NCBI GenBank assembly: GCA_035547915.1
Contig: DASZTS010000012.1
Span: 1-64,000, forward strand
Length of the DNA stretch: 64,000 bases
Reading direction: 5' to 3'
Source: DASSFG01 sp035547915
GTDB taxonomy: Bacteria > Planctomycetota > Planctomycetia > Pirellulales > JAICIG01
Shown: in pieces, positions 44,597-52,976 of the stretch
Layout of the letters: the number at the start of each line of letters is the position of its first letter
Numbering within the stretch: the stretch's first letter is position 1
Translations under genes and position numbers: made by a program
Notes under the pieces: generated by a model
What the model saw: only the letters and a program-made list of their open reading frames with translations
Database searches by the model: none
Told to the model about the DNA's origin: nothing

Positions 44597-45634
44597 TCAT
44601 GCTACCTTACCGTGATCGCCGAGCGTGTCCTCGACGTAGAGCTTTTGCACGAAGACGAGCGCCAAGGCGGCAAAGGGCGTGGCCAGCGCCAGCCCCGCCA
44701 CGCCCCATAGCGCGCCGAAGATCACTTGCACCCCCAATGCCACCGCGGGCGGCAGATGCACCATCCGCTGCTGCACGAGCGGCGTGATCACATAGGCTTC
44801 CAGTGTCTGCACCACCGTGAACAGCAAGCCGACATAGAGCGCGTGGGCCGGACTGTGGACGAACGCCAGCAGCAGCGCCGGTATCAACCAGAACAACGGG
44901 CCGAGGGTCGGCACGAAATTCACCAAACCGGCGAACACGCCGAGGATCAGCGCCAACGGCATGCCGATGATCCAGAAGCCGAGCGTGGCACCGACGGCCA
45001 CGGCAGCCATCGCCAAGAGGCGTCCCAACGTCCAGCGCCACAGCGCGGAGGCCGCGCCATCGACGACCTCGCGCGCCCGATCGCGCCGCGCGACCGGTGC
45101 CAGCCGCACCACGGACCGTTTATAGAGATCGGGATCGAAGGCCAGAAACAGGGCGAGAAAGAGGACCACGACCACGGCGCCGACCGACTCGAATACGGCC
45201 GAAGCCGCGCCGGCCGCGCGAGACAGGGTCTTTTCGCTGCCTTCGGCCGAAGTGCGAACCTGCTTCAATTCCTCGGCGGCCCATTTGCCCCAGGAATACT
45301 CTTGCAGCCTATGCCGCAGACTCTTGATCGCCGCCGGCAACTCTTCGTTGAATTGGCCTGCCTGTTCGGCCAGTTTCGACGCGGTAAACCAACACGCCAT
45401 GAATGCGGCGACGACGAGAGTGATGCAAACGACGGCCAGCGCCAATCGGCGCGAAAGGTTCGTGTAGCGGGTGACGAGATCGGTCAGCCCTCCGAGGAAG
45501 ACCGCCAACAGGATGCCCGCGAAGATCATCAACAGCTTGTCCGCCGCCAGCCAGAGCAAGAGCCCGGCCGCGACCACCGCCACTCCGGCCGCGAAGATCG
45601 CCCAATGGTGGCGTCGATCGGTGACATCTTCCAT
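44597..45634 (-). CDS. AI-2E-family (PerM-type) membrane permease
   Basis: A 345-residue integral membrane protein of the AI-2E transporter/PerM family. It has paired N-terminal helices (AIFAAGVAVVAAGLLLWLA, LLMIFAGILLAVFLGGL), a third helix near 75, a hydrophilic section (SAEGSEKTLSRA), and then a cluster of at least four C-terminal helices including GFWIIGMPLALILGVFAGL and NFVPTLGPLFWLIPALLLAF, the most conserved part of the family. Members include proton-coupled exporters and proposed autoinducer transporters; the substrate is unknown here. The ATG at 45634 is chosen over an upstream TTG at 45652; neither has a strong ribosome site. Confidence 0.87.
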   Translation of the reverse strand: MEDVTDRRHHWAIFAAGVAVVAAGLLLWLAADKLLMIFAGILLAVFLGGLTDLVTRYTNLSRRLALAVVCITLVVAAFMACWFTASKLAEQAGQFNEELPAAIKSLRHRLQEYSWGKWAAEELKQVRTSAEGSEKTLSRAAGAASAVFESVGAVVVVLFLALFLAFDPDLYKRSVVRLAPVARRDRAREVVDGAASALWRWTLGRLLAMAAVAVGATLGFWIIGMPLALILGVFAGLVNFVPTLGPLFWLIPALLLAFVHSPAHALYVGLLFTVVQTLEAYVITPLVQQRMVHLPPAVALGVQVIFGALWGVAGLALATPFAALALVFVQKLYVEDTLGDHGKVA

Positions 45635-45868
45635 ACGAGTCAAAGCCGCCAAGTTGGTTATGCCGTGGTTAATCGGATCCGCCGCCGCGCGCCGCGTCTG
45701 CTGAGTACGCGGGTCGGGAGCCAGTGCGTGTTCACTGTAACAGGACGGGCAGCTTTGGAAAGGCGGCGGCGTCTCCGGCCGCGGCCGGAAGCTGCTTCGT
45801 CGAAGAGTACAGCGAGGACGGAGATGGACGCGAGTAGATTAAATTTCCGTAAAAATCGCAACTCACCG

Positions 45869-45899
45869 TTGCACCTAATTCGTCACTTCTGCTTAGAAT
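45869..45899 (+). promoter_or_regulatory. Putative promoter ahead of the ExbB/ExbD locus
   Basis: TTGCAC (45869-45874) and TAGAAT (45894-45899) are 19 bases apart, two longer than ideal. Predicted transcription would start at about 45906, two bases before the ATG of the small gene at 45908, and so might produce a leaderless message. Confidence 0.4.
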
Positions 45900-45907
45900 A
45901 ATGGGGT

Positions 45908-46210
45908 ATGGGTCGCCGCACTCGCCACCTCCTTGCCTACGCGTCGGTCATCGCCCTGGCCCTGCTCGAGTTGTCGAGCGTCCAACGAGGCGAGGTGGTC
46001 AAGAATCCCCGCGGCGAAATGAGTGCGTCGATCGAGATCGGCGCCGGTCCGCTGCTGACCCGCCCGCGCGTTTCTCCGCCACCGGCCGCACACATCTCCG
46101 TACCTGCGGTGAGGGTGCCCGGTCTGCTCACGGTCGGTCACGTGGGCCACTTCCCGTTGGCAATCGCCGACCTCTCTTTGCAAAAAGAGCACATCCGACT
46201 CCAGATCTGA
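45908..46210 (+). CDS. Small putative exported protein upstream of ExbB
   Basis: A 100-residue protein beginning with a signal-like segment (LLAYASVIALALLELSSV). The rest contains Pro/Val-rich strands (PAAHISVPAVRVPGLLTVG) with no recognised family. Codon third positions are strongly G/C, as in the neighbours, which supports translation, but the opposite strand is also open over this stretch. There is no ribosome site; a promoter-like pair ends nine bases before the ATG. It precedes the ExbB gene by 117 bases on the same strand and may be the first gene of that locus. Confidence 0.42.
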   Translation: MGRRTRHLLAYASVIALALLELSSVQRGEVVKNPRGEMSASIEIGAGPLLTRPRVSPPPAAHISVPAVRVPGLLTVGHVGHFPLAIADLSLQKEHIRLQI

Positions 46211-46327
46211 TCGATCGGCGCGAAAGCGCGCCGCTTCGGCCATCGTGCGCCGCATGAGCGCGCGCTCTTCGCGCCCGTCGACCGCTGAATCTCGTCGTCT
46301 TCCAGCGTTCCTCCTGCGCGGTGTGCC

Positions 46328-46990
46328 ATGAATGTCAATTATTTCGCCAAGACCTTGGGCGATGCCTGCTATATCTTTCTGGCCCTCAACGGGCTCTGGG
46401 GCCTCTACTGTTTCATCCTGCTCTGGCGCCGGCTGCGCCAACTCGCCTTCCGCAACGCGCGTGACGCGTCTCGGTTCGTCGACGAAGTGAACGATCGGTT
46501 GTTCGTCGACAGCGATGCCGCGCTCGATCTGTGTGCAGACGATCAGCGCGCCCTGCCGCAACTCGCCCATGAGGCGATCGCCCATGGCGACCTGGCGGCC
46601 GACAAGTTGCGTTCCATGCTGGCCGAAAGCTTTCAACACCAGATACTCTCGGACCTGGAACATCGTATGAGCTGGATCGCCACCGTGATCAAGAGCGGGC
46701 CGCTCCTGGGCCTGTTCGGCACGGTGCTGGGGATGATGGCGGCGTTCGGCCGCATCGGCTCGGGAGAGAAGGTCGAGCCGGCCCATATCGCACACGAGAT
46801 CAGCATCGCTTTGATCTGCACGGCGATGGGCCTGGTCACGGCCATTCCGTTGAATTTTCTGCTCTCCGCCGGCCGCATCCGCCTGCAAAAACTACAGGAA
46901 TCGGTGAGCGCCGGCATGGCGCGCATCCTCGACACACTCGCCCAGACGTCGCAGGAAGCGACGCTGGCGGCCACCGGAGGCGAAAGATGA
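46328..46990 (+). CDS. ExbB/TolQ/MotA-family proton channel (first motor set)
   Basis: A 220-residue protein with three predicted helices: FLALNGLWGLYCFILLW near the N terminus, IKSGPLLGLFGTVLGMMAAF about 120-140, and ISIALICTAMGLVTAIPLNFL about 155-180. The last two form the classical MotA/TolQ/ExbB domain with GLFGTVLGMMAAF and TAMGLVTAIPLN. These proteins form a pentamer around two ExbD helices and use the proton motive force to do work across the envelope. The stop overlaps the ATG of the next ExbD gene. It is shorter than the ExbB of the second set, which also has a signal peptide. Confidence 0.87.
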   Translation: MNVNYFAKTLGDACYIFLALNGLWGLYCFILLWRRLRQLAFRNARDASRFVDEVNDRLFVDSDAALDLCADDQRALPQLAHEAIAHGDLAADKLRSMLAESFQHQILSDLEHRMSWIATVIKSGPLLGLFGTVLGMMAAFGRIGSGEKVEPAHIAHEISIALICTAMGLVTAIPLNFLLSAGRIRLQKLQESVSAGMARILDTLAQTSQEATLAATGGER

Positions 46991-47466
46991 CCGCCACGTT
47001 CGGGGCGAGCCCGAGCCAAGCCGGTGGCGCGCTGTTGCCCGTGCGATCGACGCAGGACGACGCCCACTTCGACATCACGGCCATGATCGACCTGGTGTTC
47101 ATGATGAACATCTTCTTCATGGTCACGGCGCTCACGGCCGCCTTGGCCGAAATCGCCCTGCCCGAGGCCGAGCACTGTGTGGCGGCCGACGGCGAAGGGG
47201 CGATGATCGTCACCGTGACGGCCAACGCCGACGGCGAGCCGCTGGTCTTCTTGGGCGATGGCGAAGTCGGAACGCCGCTCGATGCGGCGCAGCAAGCACA
47301 CGATATACCGGCGGCCATCGAGCAAGTCGTGGCCGCGGGACACAAAACCGTGATCGTCAAGGCGGCGCACAACGTCCGTCACAAGGCCGTGGCCGAGGTG
47401 GCCCGCCTGGCCAGCGAGAACGAAGACGTGGAACTGCACCTGGGTGTTCGAGAGACAAGCCGTTGA
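46987..47466 (+). CDS. ExbD/TolR-family protein (first motor set, a)
   Basis: A 159-residue ExbD/TolR protein. The membrane helix starts FDITAMIDLVFMMNIFFMV, with Asp35 as the proton-carrying residue expected in this family. The periplasmic domain (about residues 60-155) includes DIPAAIEQVVAAGHKTVIV and KAVAEVARLASENEDVELHL, the alpha/beta fold of the family. It overlaps the ExbB gene by four bases. A second ExbD gene follows 10 bases after its stop. It is longer than ExbD of Escherichia coli by a short N-terminal tail. Confidence 0.88.
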   Translation: MTATFGASPSQAGGALLPVRSTQDDAHFDITAMIDLVFMMNIFFMVTALTAALAEIALPEAEHCVAADGEGAMIVTVTANADGEPLVFLGDGEVGTPLDAAQQAHDIPAAIEQVVAAGHKTVIVKAAHNVRHKAVAEVARLASENEDVELHLGVRETSR

Positions 47467-47476
47467 ATCGTACAAC

Positions 47477-48121
47477 ATGAGCATTCATCTCGCATGTACT
47501 CGTTGCGGTAAGAAACTCTCGGCCCCGGCCGAGCGGGCCGGCAAGCGGGCACGCTGCCCCGCCTGCCGAGAAACCATGCTTGTACCGCCGCCGGAAGCGG
47601 TGCTCTCGCCTGTCACGCCCGAAAACCCCCCGCCGATTCGTGCCGCCCGTCAACCTCGGCCGCCGGCCCGCGCGCCCGCAGGACCGCTCCTGCCGCCGCC
47701 CACGAGCGAGGCCGATCACGACCTGATCGATATGACGGCGATGGTCGATATCGTCTTCTTCCTGCTGATCTTCTTCATGGTGACGTCGATGCACGCCATG
47801 CAGTCGTCGATCTCCTTGCCGACGCCCGAGACCCAGTCCGACAGCCGCGGCGCGGTGCGAGACTCGCCGGCTTCCGATCAGGTGGTTGTGCACGTCGATG
47901 CCGACGACACGGTGGCGGTCGATGGCGAAGAGGTTCCCAGCCGGCAGGAATTGATCGCGCGGCTACGCGACGCGGACCACGACAACCTGCTCGTGCTGGC
48001 CTCGGGCGAGGCCATGCACGGCACGATCGTGATGGTGCTCGACGCGGGTAGCGATGCGGGCATGCAGCAGATCCGGCTGGTGAGCGAAGGGTTGGAAACC
48101 GACCAGTGGCCAACATGGTGA
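47477..48121 (+). CDS. ExbD/TolR-family protein with N-terminal zinc ribbon (first motor set, b)
   Basis: A 214-residue protein in which a zinc-ribbon domain precedes the ExbD domain. Residues 1-30 carry two CxxC pairs (Cys7/Cys10 in CTRC and Cys27/Cys30 in CPAC), a ribbon common in planctomycete proteins. A proline-rich linker follows (about 36-78). The ExbD helix is DLIDMTAMVDIVFFLLIFFMV with Asp91, then the periplasmic domain to the C terminus. The ribbon would face the cytoplasm and could bind a partner or metal and thus regulate the motor. The start at 47477 lies 10 bases after the previous stop. Confidence 0.87.
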   Translation: MSIHLACTRCGKKLSAPAERAGKRARCPACRETMLVPPPEAVLSPVTPENPPPIRAARQPRPPARAPAGPLLPPPTSEADHDLIDMTAMVDIVFFLLIFFMVTSMHAMQSSISLPTPETQSDSRGAVRDSPASDQVVVHVDADDTVAVDGEEVPSRQELIARLRDADHDNLLVLASGEAMHGTIVMVLDAGSDAGMQQIRLVSEGLETDQWPTW

Positions 48122-48346
48122 CACGTTCAAGATACCCCCCGTGCTGAATAAATTGGCCCGCCGCGCGCGAGACTATCCAGAGGGTGTCGTTTCGACGCAC
48201 GCGGGTACGTCGTGGGCTTGGCCGGCCGAGCATGAAATGGGTTGAACAGTAGCAGCCGCATCGCGACCGGTGAAGGAAACAGTCGGTGCAGGACAGGGCA
48301 AGGTAACTATCAAAGAACAAACGAGTTACAGAGAGGAGTGCAAGCC

Positions 48347-49264
48347 ATGAGGTTGTTGTCGATGTTGGCAGGGAACGCCGGTTGTAGCGCGCCCCGATCG
48401 GCCGATGGGCCGGCAACATGGGTGCCCGCGAGCTTCCCGTCAAGCACGGGCTGGCGGCGAGCGATCTGGGCCGCGTTGCTGTGCACGACGTTTCTCGGGG
48501 TGTCGTCGCCCACACCGGCCAGGGCCCAGGGCGACGATCAGCAAGCCGCGGCCGCCCAAGACGGCGCGGAGCAGACTTCGCACCGCCCGAAGAGCAAGCT
48601 CGTCTGGTTCATCCAGTCGTCCGGCTGGATCGGGGCCGTGATCGTGTTGCTGTCGGTCTATTTCATCGCCACGGTCACGCGCCTGTTCGTCGAGCTGAGG
48701 CAACCGATCGCCGCGCCGCCCGATCTCGTCAAGCAGTGCTACGATCTGCTCGACAAACGGGACTTCAAATCGGTCTACACGCTGGTCAAGGACGACGACT
48801 CCGACTTCGCGCGGATCGTCACCGCGGGGTTGACGGAACTATCGACCGGCCTGGCCGAGGCGCGCGACGCCATGGAGCGGGTCTCCGAGAGCCTGACGGT
48901 CGGCATGGAGAAGAAGATCAGCATGTTGGCGGTGCTCGGCACGCTCGGCCCCATGATCGGGCTGCTCGGCACGCTCAAGGGGATGATCTCGAGTTTCAGC
49001 GTGATCGCTCTCTCCGACACGCAATTGAAGGCGAGCGAGGTGGCCGGCGGAATCTCCGAAGCCCTCCTGCTCACGTTCGAGGGCGTGGCGCTGTCGGTGC
49101 CGGCGATCTATTTCTTCGCCGTGTTCCGTAACCGCGTCTCGACGATCAGCACCGCCACCTTGCTCGAGGCCGACGAATACATTCGACGCTTCTCCGCCGC
49201 GGCGCGACAGAAGACGGCCGCCGCGGCACCCGTGGGCGTCGCTGCTGTGACCAACCGGCCGTGA
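48347..49264 (+). CDS. ExbB/TolQ/MotA-family proton channel with signal peptide (second motor set)
   Basis: A 305-residue ExbB-family protein. The start at 48347 is supported by GAGGAG. A long N-terminal signal-type region (WAALLCTTFLGVSSPTPARAQ, near residues 45-62) precedes the first true helix (SSGWIGAVIVLLSVYFIATV). The conserved core helices are LAVLGTLGPMIGLLGTLKGMI and LLLTFEGVALSVPAIYFFAVF. Residues in between form the cytoplasmic helical domain. The presence of a cleavable signal peptide before helix 1 is typical of planctomycete ExbB but not of E. coli ExbB. Followed by two ExbD genes (22- and 1-base gaps); the whole set reaches at least 54685 without a sizeable gap. Confidence 0.9.
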   Translation: MRLLSMLAGNAGCSAPRSADGPATWVPASFPSSTGWRRAIWAALLCTTFLGVSSPTPARAQGDDQQAAAAQDGAEQTSHRPKSKLVWFIQSSGWIGAVIVLLSVYFIATVTRLFVELRQPIAAPPDLVKQCYDLLDKRDFKSVYTLVKDDDSDFARIVTAGLTELSTGLAEARDAMERVSESLTVGMEKKISMLAVLGTLGPMIGLLGTLKGMISSFSVIALSDTQLKASEVAGGISEALLLTFEGVALSVPAIYFFAVFRNRVSTISTATLLEADEYIRRFSAAARQKTAAAAPVGVAAVTNRP

Positions 49265-49286
49265 CCTTTCGTCGAAAGGAAAGCAC

Positions 49287-49745
49287 ATGTCCCATTCGCA
49301 CGGCGGAAGCGCCGAGCCCAATCTGACGCCGATCCTCGACATGGTCTTTCAGTTGATCACCTTCTTCATGCTGGTGATCAACTTCAAGAGCGCCGCCATG
49401 GACCTATCGCTCAAGCTCCCCGTGATCGGTTCGGCCCGCCCGGTCGACATGCAGGGGCAGGAAGACCTGTTGATCCTCAACATCGATTCCAAAGGGAAGC
49501 TCAGAGTGTTCGGCGTGGAGAAGGACGTCGACCGATATATCGCCACCGAGGCCGAGGTGAGCCGACTTGCCGCCCGCGGGCGCAAATCGCAGGACGCCGC
49601 GGGCGATGACCTGCGGACGATCGTTGTCGTCCGCGCCGATCGGGCCACGCCGTTTCATTTGCTGAACCACGTCATCAAAGTCTGCCAAGAGCACGGCTTT
49701 CGACGGTTCTCGCTCAAGGCCATGAACAAGATCGAGGAGACCTGA
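49287..49745 (+). CDS. ExbD/TolR-family protein (second motor set, a)
   Basis: A 152-residue protein with the membrane motif EPNLTPILDMVFQLITFFMLV, in which Asp18 is the proton-carrying residue. The periplasmic domain (about 60-150) contains RADRATPFHLLNHVIKVCQEHG and ends with FRRFSLKAMNKIEE, the standard ExbD fold. The gene begins 22 bases after ExbB with GAAAGGAAAG as ribosome site, and only one base separates it from the second ExbD gene of this set. Confidence 0.9.
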   Translation: MSHSHGGSAEPNLTPILDMVFQLITFFMLVINFKSAAMDLSLKLPVIGSARPVDMQGQEDLLILNIDSKGKLRVFGVEKDVDRYIATEAEVSRLAARGRKSQDAAGDDLRTIVVVRADRATPFHLLNHVIKVCQEHGFRRFSLKAMNKIEET

Positions 49746-49746
49746 C

Positions 49747-50259
49747 ATGGGCCGCCGCCGCCCGAAACAGACCGATGTCGAACTCAACCTGGCGGCCATG
49801 CTCGATATGGCCTTCCAGTTGCTGGCGTTCTTCATCCTCACATTCAAGCCTTCGCCCGTCGAAGGGCAGATAACGCTGCACCTGCCACCGCCGCAGCCGG
49901 TGGCCAACCTGCAGGCCGAGAAACAGGCGGGCGAGAACACGGCCGACATCAGCCCGGTGGCCGGCCTAGAGACGCTCGTCGTCAGCCTGTTCTCGACGTC
50001 GTCGGGCGACATGGCCTCGATGGCGGTGGGCGAGGTGGCGATCGGCAGCCAGAAGGAATTGGACACTCGGCTGCGGACCATCTTGAAAGACCCCGGCAGC
50101 CCCTTCGACCAGGTGATCATCCAGGTTGATTCGGCACTGCGGTACGAAGAGTTGATGCAGGTCGTCGACGTGTGTACGCGACAGACGCTCGGCAACGGAC
50201 AGAAATTGTCGAAGCTCAGTTTTGTGGAGTTGCCCCATGACGCGAAGGCACAGAACTAG
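49747..50259 (+). CDS. ExbD/TolR-family protein (second motor set, b)
   Basis: A 170-residue ExbD-family protein. The membrane motif is LNLAAMLDMAFQLLAFFILTF with Asp20. The periplasmic part is longer than in its neighbour and includes a hydrophobic LETLVVSLFSTSSGDMASMAVG section before the usual VDSALRYEELMQVVDVC and LSKLSFVEL end. As two different ExbD chains occur, the motor may contain a heterodimer. It overlaps the downstream membrane-protein gene by 23 bases, so translation is probably coupled. Confidence 0.88.
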   Translation: MGRRRPKQTDVELNLAAMLDMAFQLLAFFILTFKPSPVEGQITLHLPPPQPVANLQAEKQAGENTADISPVAGLETLVVSLFSTSSGDMASMAVGEVAIGSQKELDTRLRTILKDPGSPFDQVIIQVDSALRYEELMQVVDVCTRQTLGNGQKLSKLSFVELPHDAKAQN

Positions 50260-51268
50260 CCCACGGGCCGGTCTGTTCACCGGCCGCGAGTTCAGCCGGC
50301 TCTCGGCCGCGATCCTGATGCTCGTCGTGCTGGCGATGATCATCGCGAGCGCGAGCCGACCGGCCACTTGGACGTGGCTGACGGGCGAAGGAGTTGGGCG
50401 CGCGGCGGATGCATACGCCCCCAAGACCGCCCGGGCCGATTTGCCCGCCTGGCAGGAAACGGTGCGCGCCGGGGAGGTGAGCCCCGATGACCCAGAGGAA
50501 CGCGACGCCGCGCGGGAAGAGTTCGAGGCGGTTTCGGATAAGGCAGCGCTGGCGGCCGAGGAGATGCCTTCGTACTGGCGCCTGTTGCGCTGGGCCTGCT
50601 CGCAATCCTTCGCCGACATGCAGGCCCGTGCGCGACGTAACGTGCTCTATACGCAGCTCTGGGAACGGCCAGACAAGTACCGCGGCGAGCTCATAACCAT
50701 GCGGCTACACGTGGTGCGCACGTTGGTGCACGAGGCTCCGCGGAACTCGGCCGGCGTTCAGCAAGTCTGCGAAGTGTGGGGCTGGACCGACGAATCGCAA
50801 TCGTTTCCCTACGTGACCGTACTCGTCGAACGACCGCCGGCCTTGAAGCTGGGGGCGAAGGTCGAGCAGGACGGAACGTTCGTCGGTTATTTCTTGAAGA
50901 CGATGGCCTATACCGACGCCCTGGGTGAGCGCCGTGCCTCTCCGATGCTGCTGGGGCGCCTACGGTGCGAGGAACGGCCGACCTTGGCCATATCGAACCC
51001 GGACGACTCGATCGCCTTCTGGCGAACCATGGCGGTGGGCGGCGGATTGGCGATCCTCGTCGCGGCGAGTTGGTATTGGCGGCGCGCGCGGCGCCGGCCT
51101 CCTGCCGCCGATCTGACGAAGACGGCGGATACCGAACATTGGCTGCAAGCGGTCCAAGCCGACGATGCGCCGATCGCGAGCGCGTCGGGCAATGGCCGCT
51201 GGAACAGGGCGCCACTTCCACCGCTCTTCGACGCACACCACGAGCCCGATGAGGGCGGCTACGAGTGA
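50237..51268 (+). CDS. Two-helix membrane protein with OB-like periplasmic domain
   Basis: A 343-residue protein of unrecognised family, started at 50237 (GGAG precedes the ATG). There is one helix near the N terminus (LSAAILMLVVLAMIIASAS) and one near the C terminus (MAVGGGLAILVAASWYW), with a large external domain between (about residues 45-255). Part of that domain (YTQLWERPDKYRGELITMRL, AKVEQDGTFVGYFLKTM) reads like the beta-barrel OB-like domains in planctomycete envelope proteins. The C-terminal tail is cytoplasmic and charged. It overlaps ExbD by 23 bases and the next toroid gene by four bases (GTGA), which makes it an integral part of the motor operon. Confidence 0.75.
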   Translation: MTRRHRTSPRAGLFTGREFSRLSAAILMLVVLAMIIASASRPATWTWLTGEGVGRAADAYAPKTARADLPAWQETVRAGEVSPDDPEERDAAREEFEAVSDKAALAAEEMPSYWRLLRWACSQSFADMQARARRNVLYTQLWERPDKYRGELITMRLHVVRTLVHEAPRNSAGVQQVCEVWGWTDESQSFPYVTVLVERPPALKLGAKVEQDGTFVGYFLKTMAYTDALGERRASPMLLGRLRCEERPTLAISNPDDSIAFWRTMAVGGGLAILVAASWYWRRARRRPPAADLTKTADTEHWLQAVQADDAPIASASGNGRWNRAPLPPLFDAHHEPDEGGYE

Positions 51269-52976
51269 ACGGCGATTGCTTAGTTTCGTTGTGTAGTCAC
51301 CCCGCCGTCGAAGCGGCCGCCGCGAGGCCCTGCGCGCCGCCCTTGGCCCGCGCGTGGCAATTCGCTCGCACACGGGCGGCGGGGCGCTTGGTCGTGCGCT
51401 GGGTCAAATCCGAGGGTCGCTGGTGGGGAACGAGCCTGTTCGTGCACTTCACGTTCGTGGTCTGCCTCGGTTTCTTGCTGGGCCTGGTCGCCAGACCCAA
51501 GCCCCTCGATAGGGCGCCGCGGTTTGAGACGACGATTGATGAGGCCTCCGTCGCGAGCCCCTTCGATTTGGCCGGTGCCGGCGGAGAACCGGGCGGCGGA
51601 GGTGATGGCGAAGAACAAGAGTTGGCCGCGAACGAACCGGCGGGCGGTGCCGATGCGGCTTCCGCTCTCGACTGGTCCTCGGGCATGCCGAATGGCCTGG
51701 CGAGCGGTGATGGCTCGCCTCCCGCCGCCGTCCAAGCCCTCTTTGGCGACAGGCCGGGCGCCCCGTCGTCGGTGGAAGGGGCGGCCGACGCGCGTTACCT
51801 CGCCCTGGGCGGCACGGGGTGCGAAGGGGCCGCTTCAACGGCGGTGTTATCGGATCGCTGGCGGGACGCGGAAGTGGCGCTCGCGGCGGATGGGCCGCGA
51901 AAGGTGGCGGTTCGCCACAGAGCGAAGACGCGGTCGGACGAGGGCTGCGTTGGTTGGCCGCGCACCAAGCGCCCGATGGAAGCTGGCACCTCGATCTCCG
52001 GTTCGGCCCGTGCGAGGCGCGTTGCCGCGATTCGGGGAGCGAACCGTCGAGTACGGGGGCGACCGCGATGGCCTTGTTGGCCTTCCTCGGCCACGGCGAA
52101 ACGAGCAGCGAGGGCGATTTTCAGGATCAGGTGCGGCGCGGCGTTTCTTACCTGATGGGCCGGATGAAGGGTAACGGCGACTTCCGTGAAGGGACGATGT
52201 ACTCCCAAGGTCTGGCGGCCATGGCACTGGCCGAAGCCTACGCGCTCAGCGGCGATCGTTCCGTCGAGGCCCATGCTCAGAAGGCGATCGACTTCATCGT
52301 GCTGGCGCAGGACAAGAAGGGCGGCGGCTGGCGTTACGAGCCGCAGATGCCGGGCGACACGACCGTCACGGGCTGGCAGATGCTCGCGCTCAAGAGCGCC
52401 CAGACCGCCCACCTGCATGTGCCGCGTCACACGTTGTACCTGGCCATGCAGTTCCTCGACGGCGTGCAATACGACCACGGAGCCCGCTACACCTATCTGC
52501 CCCTGAAGGGCCACACCGCGAGTTCCTCGCGCGAGAACGAGATTCGCGACCAGACGACCACGGCCGTCGGCCTGTTGTGCCGCATCTATGGCGGCTGGCA
52601 ACGCGATGCGCCCGGGCTGCGCAACGGCGTCGAATTGCTCGGCCGCATGGGTCCCTCGCACAACGATCTCTACTACGACTACTACGCCGCGCAGGTCATG
52701 CACCATTGGGGCGGCGACTCGTGGCGCACCTGGAACGAAACGCTGCGCGATCATCTGGTCCGCACGCAAGCCATCGAAGGACACGAAGCCGGGAGCTGGA
52801 ACTTTACGGGCGGACATGCGGCCCGTGGCGGCCGGCTCTACAACACGGCGCTCGCGATCATGACGTTGGAGGTCTATTACCGGCATCTGCCGTTGTTGGA
52901 CAGAACAGGAACGCCCGACGACCTGCCCGCGCGCGGCGATGGCCAGGTCCGTCAATCTGCAAGAGACTCGACATGA
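51265..52976 (+). CDS. TonB-like anchored prenyltransferase/squalene-cyclase-fold protein, interrupted by a -1 frameshift
   Basis: Read across one frameshift this is a 570-residue protein, the same length as its neighbour and similar in every part. It starts at GTG 51265 in a GTGA overlap. The first frame (185 codons) gives a helix WWGTSLFVHFTFVVCLGFLLG, then FETTIDEAS and a Gly/Ala-rich linker. At the G run 51816-51819 the sequence must shift by -1; from there GRFNGGVIGSLAGRGSG leads to the toroid domain with GLRWLAAHQAPDGSWHL, KKGGGWRYEPQMPGDTTVTG and YYDYYAAQVMHHWGGDSW. If the frame is not restored, only the anchor and linker would be made. One missing G (mutation or read error) or programmed slippage on GGGG are the possible explanations. 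Confidence 0.8.
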
